Shown piece after piece: positions 1 to 5,162 of a stretch of 7,111 nucleotides of DNA (position 1 is the first letter of the stretch; each line of letters opens with the position of its first letter). This DNA is from Firmicutes bacterium CAG:238 (GTDB lineage Bacteria > Bacillota > Clostridia > Peptostreptococcales > Anaerovoracaceae): positions 19,340 to 26,450 of the forward strand of contig FR882017.1 in NCBI GenBank assembly GCA_000435615.1, given 5' to 3'. Made by a program: the position numbers and the translations under genes. The notes below the pieces were generated by a model that was not told the origin of the DNA, did no database searches, and saw only the letters and a program-made list of their open reading frames with translations.

Positions 1-1
1 T

Positions 2-139
2 AAGCAGACAGTTGCGAAGTACCTTGAATCCGTAAGCAAGGACCTTTCCCTTGCTAAGGTAGTACGTTTCGAAGTAGGCGAAGGCATCGAAAAGAAAGAA
101 GAAAACTTTGCTGAAGAAGTAGCTGCTCAGCTCAAATAA
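2..139 (+). CDS. tsf: Elongation factor Ts, C-terminal end (partial)
   Basis: The reading frame is open from the window edge and gives 45 residues ending in TAA. The tail carries the EF-Ts C-terminal hallmark: VRFEVGEGIEKKEENFAEEV followed by AAQLK. EF-Ts is the cytoplasmic nucleotide-exchange factor that recharges EF-Tu with GTP during translation. Only the last part of the protein is visible; the start and the core domains lie upstream of the window. The gene normally sits after rpsB and before pyrH and frr, but here it is followed by a terminator and an opposing regulator gene, so pyrH is not the immediate neighbour. The family assignment is secure because the GEGIEKKxxxFAEEV block is highly characteristic. 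Confidence 0.93.
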   Translation, partial: KQTVAKYLESVSKDLSLAKVVRFEVGEGIEKKEENFAEEVAAQLK

Positions 140-160
140 TTCGCAAAACAGCTCAAATAA
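128..160 (+). repeat. 12-base direct repeat duplicating the tsf stop region
   Basis: CAGCTCAAATAA occurs at 128-139, where it encodes Gln-Leu-Lys-stop of tsf, and again exactly at 149-160. The copies are 21 bases apart, so the second stop is in the same frame as the first. It looks like a small local duplication of the gene's end that leaves a back-up stop codon; it may also be chance in AC-rich DNA. Confidence 0.6.
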
Positions 161-214
161 AAAACAAAACCGCTCGAACGTAAGAGCAAAAAACCAAAAA
201 ATCGTCAACAACAC

Positions 215-250
215 AAAACCCTGCAAGGTATTTCGCTTTGCGGGGTTTTT
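215..250 (+). terminator. Intrinsic terminator after tsf, probably bidirectional
   Basis: A 12-pair stem (215-226 with 238-249, one internal G-U pair) encloses an 11-base loop and ends in a run of five T. The opposite strand of the same hairpin is followed by TTTT, so it can also stop leftward transcription coming from the regulator gene that ends at 292. It sits between two convergent genes, which fits a shared terminator. The stretch 140-214 before it is rich in A and C and holds no gene. Confidence 0.88.
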
Positions 251-291
251 CACATTAAAAAATTTTGGCTTATATGAATTATTAATGAACC

Positions 292-945
292 CTACCGCGT
301 TTTTACTTCTCTCAAATATCTGTAAATCGTTGGCTCGGATGTACAAAGCTGTTTTGCTATATATGGAATCATGCCGCGAACAGCGAACACGCCATAGTCG
401 TTGAGCTTACTGATAATAGCCTTTTTCTCAGAAGTCGTCATCCTGTCCGGAGCAACGCTTGAGCCGTTAATTTCTTTGTCGACAATTTCAAACATATGGT
501 CATTGATGTTGTTGTCAAAGTTTTCTTGGTATTTTGCTTTATCCGGCTTTGGATACAAAGCGTGGTTCTCAATAAAAATCTCCAAGTCATCAAAGATGTC
601 CTGAATTGCGTGTGTATCATGGTTTACACACAACAGACCAATTAACTCACCGTTTTCTTTTATAAAGAAGGTTGAAGCAACAAGATGCCTGCCTTCTTTC
701 GTTTTTCCAAGATAATTGGCGACATGGCTTTTCGTCTTATACTCCTGTGTTTCAATGAGATTCATCGCCAAATCTGTAAGTGGGCTGCCGACTTCCCTCT
801 GACTGATATGATTATTAACGATTTTTACGATTGAATGATTCGGCTCTGATACATCATGTATCAAAATTTCATATGAAGGTCCACACACCTCTCCCCAAAA
901 ATCAACGAGGGGAAAATACTTTTCAAGTTTCTTAAGATTACTCAT
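292..945 (-). CDS. YheO/DauR-family PAS-HTH transcriptional regulator
   Basis: This 217-residue protein has the two-domain plan of the YheO family. An N-terminal PAS-like sensor domain (PAS_6, roughly residues 8-112) shows the family signatures GPSYEILIHDVSEPNHSIV (22-40), REVGSPLTDLA (50-60) and FFIKENGELIGLLCVNHD (93-110). A C-terminal helix-turn-helix (HTH_22, about 150-213) ends in GVFAVRGMIPYIAKQL and SEPTIYRYLREV, with the recognition helix near 203-211. The best known relative is DauR of Pseudomonas, which represses D-arginine catabolism genes; others are uncharacterised. Length is normal for the family. Divergent placement next to the catabolic operon makes it the likely local regulator, sensing a small molecule through the PAS domain. 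Its start at 945 has AAAGGA just upstream, but that site lies inside a small hairpin. Ligand and sign of regulation cannot be read from the sequence. Confidence 0.9.
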   Translation of the reverse strand: MSNLKKLEKYFPLVDFWGEVCGPSYEILIHDVSEPNHSIVKIVNNHISQREVGSPLTDLAMNLIETQEYKTKSHVANYLGKTKEGRHLVASTFFIKENGELIGLLCVNHDTHAIQDIFDDLEIFIENHALYPKPDKAKYQENFDNNINDHMFEIVDKEINGSSVAPDRMTTSEKKAIISKLNDYGVFAVRGMIPYIAKQLCTSEPTIYRYLREVKTR

Positions 946-977
946 ATTTCCTTTGGAAATAAATTCTCACCTTTCAT
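942..977 (-). other. Possible 11-residue leader peptide overlapping the regulator start
   Basis: On the minus strand an ATG at 977-975 opens a frame reading MKGENLFPKEI, and its TGA stop (944-942) overlaps the regulator's ATG as ATGA. Such an overlap is a classic translational-coupling arrangement. No convincing Shine-Dalgarno site precedes this ATG, and a frame this short can arise by chance. It begins about 17 bases after the predicted transcription start of the regulator mRNA. Confidence 0.25.
945..961 (-). promoter_or_regulatory. Perfect 7-base inverted repeat covering the regulator's ribosome binding site
   Basis: TATTTCC (945-951) and GGAAATA (955-961) are perfect complements around a 3-base centre. 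In the regulator mRNA this would fold into a 7-pair hairpin with an AAA loop whose 3' arm contains the GGA of the Shine-Dalgarno site and the A of the start codon. It could damp translation, or act at the DNA level as an operator. The stem is mostly A-U, so its stability is modest. Confidence 0.45.
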
Positions 978-984
978 CAAAATT

Positions 985-994
985 GTATTAATAC
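985..994. promoter_or_regulatory. 10-base palindrome at the predicted start of regulator transcription
   Basis: GTATTAATAC is a perfect palindrome lying 7 bases beyond the predicted minus-strand -10 box, where transcription of the regulator would begin. A protein bound here would block initiation or early elongation, so it is a candidate autoregulatory site. The A/T-rich setting makes chance palindromes likely. Confidence 0.25.
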
Positions 995-1000
995 TATCTA

Positions 1001-1029
1001 ATTGTAATGTCTAATGCAAAAAATGTCAA
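1001..1029 (-). promoter_or_regulatory. Sigma-70-type promoter for the YheO-like regulator
   Basis: Read on the minus strand, TTGACA (1029-1024) is followed after exactly 17 bases by TACAAT (1006-1001). The predicted start point is near 994, giving a leader of about 50 bases before the ATG at 945. The consensus -35, near-consensus -10 and ideal spacing make this a strong prediction. Confidence 0.78.
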
Positions 1030-1085
1030 TAAATTATTTGCGCAATAATAAATTTTAATTGGTATGATAAAATATTATTGACATT
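1022..1085. promoter_or_regulatory. 11-base inverted repeat spanning both divergent -35 boxes (candidate operator)
   Basis: AATGTCAATAA (1022-1032) and TTATTGACATT (1075-1085) are perfect reverse complements. The left arm contains the -35 box of the leftward promoter and the right arm that of the rightward promoter. The arms are 53 bases apart centre to centre, about five turns of B-DNA, so two bound protein units would face the same side. Part of the identity is forced because both arms hold TTGACA, but five further matched bases per arm flank it. Confidence 0.5.
1038..1045. promoter_or_regulatory. TTGCGCAA palindrome between the divergent promoters
   Basis: TTGCGCAA is a perfect 8-base palindrome and the only GC-rich core in otherwise A/T-only DNA between the promoters. 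With one extra T it sits in a wider near-symmetric block, ATTATTTGCGCAATAAT (1033-1049). It is a plausible binding site for the local regulator, upstream of both -35 boxes; nothing in the sequence proves binding. Confidence 0.35.
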
Positions 1086-1106
1086 GTGATAAAAAAGTAT
1101 TATTCT
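1078..1106 (+). promoter_or_regulatory. Sigma-70-type promoter of the catabolic operon
   Basis: TTGACA (1078-1083) and TATTCT (1101-1106) are separated by exactly 17 bases, with A/T-rich DNA upstream that could act as an UP element. Transcription would start near 1113, leaving a purine-rich leader of roughly 29 bases with no room for a riboswitch before the ridA start at 1142. Confidence 0.78.
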
Positions 1107-1141
1107 AAAGAAAAGATACAAAAAGCAGAAAGGAGAAGAAA

Positions 1142-1516
1142 ATGAAAAGAATTATTGTATCTCAGAACGCACCGGATGCCATCGGACCGTATTCACAGGC
1201 TGTAGAAGCAGGCGGAACCTTATATGTGTCGGGACAACTTCCGATTAATCCACAGACAGGAGCGATGCCGAGATCAGCTGAGGAACAGGCGGAACAGTCT
1301 TTAAAAAATGTGCAGGCAATTATTGAAGCGGCTGGATTTTCGCTTAAGGATGTTGTCAAAACAACAGTTCTGCTTCAGAACATCTCTGATTTTGATGCGG
1401 TAAATTCCGTTTACGATAGGTTTTTCAGTGAGGAATATCCGGCAAGAGCCTGCTATCAGGTTGCTGCATTGCCGAAGGGCGCAAGTGTGGAAATTGAAGC
1501 AATCGCAGCAAAATAA
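1142..1516 (+). CDS. ridA: RidA-family reactive intermediate (enamine/imine) deaminase
   Basis: The 124-residue product matches the RidA/YjgF/YER057c/UK114 family over its whole usual length. Visible signatures are GPYSQAV (15-21), LYVSGQLPINPQTG (27-40), the central KNVQAIIEAAGFSLKDVVKTT block, and the C-terminal YPARACYQVAALPKGASVEIEA (99-120). Arg102 and Glu117 match the active-site arginine and glutamate that bind the carboxylate and activate water in characterised RidA proteins. The family works as a cytoplasmic trimer hydrolysing 2-aminoacrylate and similar enamines/imines released by PLP enzymes to ketoacids and ammonia. That role fits its position directly before a PLP aminotransferase, 25 bases away. 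AGGAG at 1131-1135 lies six bases before the ATG. Being first in the operon, it should be made in good amount. Its particular imine substrate is unknown. Confidence 0.93.
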   Translation: MKRIIVSQNAPDAIGPYSQAVEAGGTLYVSGQLPINPQTGAMPRSAEEQAEQSLKNVQAIIEAAGFSLKDVVKTTVLLQNISDFDAVNSVYDRFFSEEYPARACYQVAALPKGASVEIEAIAAK

Positions 1517-1541
1517 GTATTTCATTTAAGGAGCGTGACAA

Positions 1542-2786
1542 ATGAAGAAACATATGAAACCATACTTTCAGACGCTCAAAGGAGGATTGTTTGAAACTGT
1601 GAACAAAGCCGATGTCGGCGATAATTCAGAGAAGATGAAGGAAAACGGTGTAGCAATGCTCAGCTGGGCCGATCCGTTTTTTCCAGATGATAAACTTGAT
1701 AAAGATGTCAAGGCGGCTTTGGAAGAATCTCTCTTAAACGGTTCAGCGCAGCATTATACGGCACCAATCGGCAACAGTGAACTCAAATCGGTAATTGCAG
1801 AGAAACTGTGGGAAGATAACAAGCTGCGAGTGGATTCGAAACGAAATATCATTATTACGCCGGGATCGGATGCGGCATTATTCTATTCTCTTGTGCCTTT
1901 TGTGGAACCGGGAGATGAAGTGATGATTGTAGACCCAAGCTACCCTAATAATTTTCAGGCAGTGGAAATTCTCGGAGGCATTCCTGTTTCTGTTCCTGTC
2001 CGGGCGGAAAACGGTTTTGAACTTGAAATGGGCGAGTTTGAAAAACGGCTTACGAGCAAAACCAAAATGATTATTCTGACAAATCCAAATAATCCGACCA
2101 CGGTTGTATATTCGCGTGAGTCGTTGGAAGCACTTGCGGAATTTATTCAAAAAAAAGATTTGATTATTGTTGTGGATCAGGCCTTTGAAGACATTGTTTT
2201 CGATGAAAAGGAAATGGTGACAATGGCGGCACTCGACGGAATGTTTGAAAGGACAATTACTGTTTTTTCTATATCAAAAGGTTTTGGTTTAAGCGGCTTG
2301 AGAGTAGGATATATCGCAGCACCTGACACTCTGATTGATGCGATGTTTGCCTCGGCGGTAAGTGTAATCGGTGCGACGAACACCGCGGCGCAGCTGGCGG
2401 CGATAACAGCTTTGAAAAAAAGAAAGGTATTGTTAAAGGAGTATACGGAGATTTTTGAACGCAGAAGAAGAATGGTTTATGATGCGCTCTATGATATTCC
2501 GGGAGTTGAAATACAAATGCCGCAAAGTGCGTTTTTATCATGGATTGACACATCGGCATTGGGCAACTCTGACGAAATTGTAAATTACCTTGTGGATGAG
2601 GCAAAAGTATTTGTAAACGCAGGAAATTGTTACGGAACCCGGGGAGAGGGTTATATCCGCATGGTTCAAGGGTGTTATAAAGATGATGCCAAAATTGAAG
2701 AGGCAATTATGCGTATTCGAGAGGCTTTGCTGAAAAAAACCATGAAAAAAGACTCAGATAGGAGGGCGAACGATGGAAAAAAGTAA
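1542..2786 (+). CDS. Class I/II PLP-dependent aminotransferase
   Basis: This 414-residue protein is a fold-type I aminotransferase of the aspartate aminotransferase superfamily. Landmarks in order: HYTAPIGNSELK (71-82), ITPGSDAALF (105-114) for phosphate binding, DPSYPNN (131-137), NPNNPT (181-186), Asp212 for the PLP pyridine nitrogen, and SISKGFGLSGLRVGY (243-257) with the Schiff-base Lys246 and phosphate-binding Arg254. Arg373 in GYIRM is the likely carboxylate-binding arginine. Two deviations stand out: the usual D-E-x-Y around the pyridine Asp is DQAF, with Phe215 where many relatives have Tyr, and NPNNPT is followed by Thr rather than Gly. TAAGGAG (1527-1533) supports the start; an in-frame ATG at 1554 is an alternative with a poorer site. 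The last 16 residues are lysine- and charge-rich, and this stretch also encodes the next gene's ribosome binding site. The amino donor and acceptor cannot be deduced. Confidence 0.9.
   Translation: MKKHMKPYFQTLKGGLFETVNKADVGDNSEKMKENGVAMLSWADPFFPDDKLDKDVKAALEESLLNGSAQHYTAPIGNSELKSVIAEKLWEDNKLRVDSKRNIIITPGSDAALFYSLVPFVEPGDEVMIVDPSYPNNFQAVEILGGIPVSVPVRAENGFELEMGEFEKRLTSKTKMIILTNPNNPTTVVYSRESLEALAEFIQKKDLIIVVDQAFEDIVFDEKEMVTMAALDGMFERTITVFSISKGFGLSGLRVGYIAAPDTLIDAMFASAVSVIGATNTAAQLAAITALKKRKVLLKEYTEIFERRRRMVYDALYDIPGVEIQMPQSAFLSWIDTSALGNSDEIVNYLVDEAKVFVNAGNCYGTRGEGYIRMVQGCYKDDAKIEEAIMRIREALLKKTMKKDSDRRANDGKK
2760..2766 (+). promoter_or_regulatory. Strong internal Shine-Dalgarno site coupling the second and third genes
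   Basis: AGGAGGG, nearly the full anti-SD complement, lies six bases before the ATG at 2773 and wholly inside the 3' end of the aminotransferase gene. The two reading frames overlap by 14 bases in different frames. The arrangement points to coupled translation and matched protein levels. Confidence 0.8.
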
Positions 2787-3825
2787 AGAAAGATATGTTG
2801 CAGAAGCAATGATTAATGAGTATCTGAAAATGAAAAAAGGAGAATGTTTGGCAATCACAGCAGATCAGGATTCTAACTTTCCGCAGCTTGAGGCATACCT
2901 TGATGTATGTCACGAAAATGAGATTGCGTGTACGATATTAAAGACTGCGACACCGCCGGGTCAAAGTAAAGCTGCAGAAGTAACAGTACCTGCAGATGCG
3001 ACTCGCGAATTTCTTATGAATGTGGACTGTTGGATTGACGCAGGCTCAATGGGCCTTCTTTATGGAGACATTTATGAGTATGTCATGGAAAACAACAAGA
3101 AGATGCGTTATATGCTGACTATAAATCTTCCGACAGACATGTTATACGAAATGTATTGCAGCTTCCATGTTGACAAAATGGTCGAACTTACGAATCTTAT
3201 GAAAAAAACCTACAATAGTTCAAAGACAATGACTGTACGCAGCAGTGACGGTATGGATATTACCTTTGAGGTGGACGCGGCAAACTTCGTTTCCATGGAT
3301 AACGGAGATGCAAGCGTGCCGGGAATGTATACTCCTCCTGCGGATATTAATTTTATCCCAAAACAGGAAACCGCTAATGGAGTAATTGCCTGCAGAGCTG
3401 TCTATGCAGCAGCGCAGGAACCTGACACACTTTCGGAAAAACCAGCATTTCTTCATGTTAAAGACGGCAAGGTAACGCTGATTGACGGAGATAAAACCAC
3501 TGCTGATTTCCTGAACAAGTGGTATGAAAAGTTCGAGTATGACAAGAATGCAAAGATGATTGCACATGTTCTTGTGGGACTGCTGCCGGAATCCAATGAG
3601 ATTAAGGCTTACTGCGTAATAGACGAACGCATTTACGGAGCGGCATGCTGGGGAATCGGACATGTAAGTTCATTGGATATGCCGCCGGAAGGACAGCCGT
3701 CGGATACACATGTCGATGTTATATGTCCGAAAATCACTATTTTATTTGATGACAAGCTTATTATGGAAAACGGGGAATTTGTTCACCCTGAATTTAAGGC
3801 AATTGCCGACGCGATGACGAAATAG
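2773..3825 (+). CDS. M29 aminopeptidase / NicX-like metalloenzyme, divergent
   Basis: The 350-residue product resembles the family that joins M29 thermophilic aminopeptidases with 2,5-dihydroxypyridine 5,6-dioxygenase (NicX). The shared plan is visible: an N-terminal alpha/beta domain, then a C-terminal metal domain with GMYTPPADINFIP (184-196), AHVLVGLLPES (264-274), DERIYGAACWGIGH (284-297) and DTHVDVI (311-317). In M29 peptidases these blocks supply Glu, Glu, His and His-x-Asp ligands. Here His313 and Asp315 are kept, but the first Glu appears as Asp191, the second as His265 and the middle His as Cys292. A two-His-one-Asp set (His265, His313, Asp315) is closer to the mononuclear iron site described for NicX than to a dizinc peptidase. 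No signal peptide or membrane segment is seen. A hydrolytic or ring-opening reaction is inferred; oxygen use would be odd if the host is anaerobic. Substrate unknown. Confidence 0.7.
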   Translation: MEKSKERYVAEAMINEYLKMKKGECLAITADQDSNFPQLEAYLDVCHENEIACTILKTATPPGQSKAAEVTVPADATREFLMNVDCWIDAGSMGLLYGDIYEYVMENNKKMRYMLTINLPTDMLYEMYCSFHVDKMVELTNLMKKTYNSSKTMTVRSSDGMDITFEVDAANFVSMDNGDASVPGMYTPPADINFIPKQETANGVIACRAVYAAAQEPDTLSEKPAFLHVKDGKVTLIDGDKTTADFLNKWYEKFEYDKNAKMIAHVLVGLLPESNEIKAYCVIDERIYGAACWGIGHVSSLDMPPEGQPSDTHVDVICPKITILFDDKLIMENGEFVHPEFKAIADAMTK

Positions 3826-3866
3826 GTTAAAGCTTTGCAGCTTGTGATTTACAAAGGAGAAAGAAA

Positions 3867-5162
3867 ATGAAAGAGAATAAAGGAACAATGGAGAGCGTAA
3901 CTCTAGGTCGTGTGCCGGACAGCGAAAGAAAAAATTGGTGGACAGTTGCTCTTATCCAGGCAGGTATTATGATTAGTATTCCTTGTATAATGGTCGGTTC
4001 GACGCTGGCATCCGGGATGGGGCTTGGAGATGCGACCATTGCTATTGTAGTTGGATATGCGATTGCTGTATTCTTTATGACGTTAATTGGAATGCAAAGC
4101 AGTGATTTGGGAAGACCGATGTGCGTAGTTGCTTCCTCTGCATTTGGGAAGACAGGTGTAAGAATCTTTATGATGACGCTTTTTTCTGCAGCACTGATTT
4201 GCTGGTTCGGTTACCAGTCGGTTGTCTGCGGCGAAGCTTTTTCCAACCTTCTTAAAGAATTCTTCGGAATTAACTTCAGCGTAACAGCTTCCATAATTCT
4301 TTGGGGTGTAATTATGCTGGTTACTGCAGTATGGGGCATCAACGCTCTCGGATGGCTGAACAATATTGCAATTCCTGCATTGGTTATCGTTATCGGAATT
4401 GCTGCGGTAATTGCATTTAACACATATGGCACAGAGGCACTTGTGACGTACCAGCCGCAAGCAGATACACAAATTTCAATTCTTGCAGGCATTGCAATGG
4501 CGTTCGGTGGTCAATCCTGCGGAATGGTTGTAACAGGAGACATCACGAGATTCCAAAAAAGCAGGAAAGATACAGTGCTTGCAACTGTTTTGGGTGTGTT
4601 CCCGGTAAGTATTATAATGATTATTCTGGGGTATGTGCTCTCTGTTATGACGGGAGATGCTGATATCAGTAATATTCTTTGCATACTGGGACTTCCGGTT
4701 CTTGGAATGCTGGTACTCATAGCGGCTACCTGGACGACCAATACAACAAATTCGTACAGCGCAGGAATCGATATGGTTATGCTTTTTAATACGAAGGAAT
4801 CGAGCAGAGTGCTTATGACGATTATTGCGGGCATTCTTGGAACCGTTTTGGCTCTGACCGGCATCATGTATTACTTCGGAACCTTTTTAACTCTGTGCGG
4901 ATATGCATTCGGACCTGTTGCGGGCGTTATGGTTGCAGATTATTGGATTATAAGAAAAGGAAATCCGGAAAAGTGGTTCTACAAGGACGGGTTTGACTGG
5001 GTTGGCATTATTTCCTGGGCAGCAGGTGTGATATTTACTTTTATTTTCGGAAACGACTATGCGGTATTTATCGGTATCGTGCTTTCGTTCGTGCTTTATC
5101 TGATTCTTAGAAAAATAATTCAGGAAAAACAGAATATTGTTGATGAAGTGGAGATGAAATAA
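3867..5162 (+). CDS. NCS1-family permease, cytosine/purine (CodB-like) type
   Basis: This 431-residue, strongly hydrophobic protein has about 12 membrane segments and the NCS1 (nucleobase:cation symporter-1) signatures. These are WWTVALIQAGIMISIPC in TM1 (24-40), GMQSSDLGRPM after TM2 (75-85), ICWFGYQ in TM3 (111-117), AFGGQSCGMVVTGDITRF (212-229), ATWTTNTTNSYSAGID (287-302) and VMVADYWIIRKG (354-365). CodB carries cytosine in with sodium; other members take hydantoins, allantoin, uracil, thiamine or vitamin B6 forms. The segment that reads WTTxDNN in CodB reads WTTNTTN here, so the cargo may not be cytosine. No cytosine deaminase gene is beside it. AAAGGAG (3853-3859) precedes the ATG by seven bases, and the stop overlaps the next start as TAATG. 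It is the only transporter in the operon and so probably brings in the pathway's substrate. Confidence 0.88.
   Translation: MKENKGTMESVTLGRVPDSERKNWWTVALIQAGIMISIPCIMVGSTLASGMGLGDATIAIVVGYAIAVFFMTLIGMQSSDLGRPMCVVASSAFGKTGVRIFMMTLFSAALICWFGYQSVVCGEAFSNLLKEFFGINFSVTASIILWGVIMLVTAVWGINALGWLNNIAIPALVIVIGIAAVIAFNTYGTEALVTYQPQADTQISILAGIAMAFGGQSCGMVVTGDITRFQKSRKDTVLATVLGVFPVSIIMIILGYVLSVMTGDADISNILCILGLPVLGMLVLIAATWTTNTTNSYSAGIDMVMLFNTKESSRVLMTIIAGILGTVLALTGIMYYFGTFLTLCGYAFGPVAGVMVADYWIIRKGNPEKWFYKDGFDWVGIISWAAGVIFTFIFGNDYAVFIGIVLSFVLYLILRKIIQEKQNIVDEVEMK

Noticed and set aside
172..187. Short inverted repeat GCTC/GAGC after tsf
   Set aside because: Only four pairs with an eight-base loop and no T-run; too weak to call next to the strong terminator at 215-250.
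1051..1075. CodY-like box near AATTTTAATT
   Set aside because: Only the first half resembles the AATTTTCWGAAAATT consensus; A/T-rich promoter DNA gives such half matches by chance.
1113..1141. Riboswitch or attenuator in the operon leader
   Set aside because: The predicted leader is only about 29 bases, purine-rich and unstructured, so there is no room for one.
2269..2706. 145-residue open frame on the minus strand within the aminotransferase gene
   Set aside because: It lies antisense to a clearly coding gene, has a low-complexity Pro/His/Phe/Leu-rich product without known motifs and no ribosome binding site; it is a coding shadow.
3220..3663. 147-residue open frame on the minus strand within the M29/NicX-like gene
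   Set aside because: Antisense to a coding gene, cysteine- and serine-rich product without family features; a shadow.
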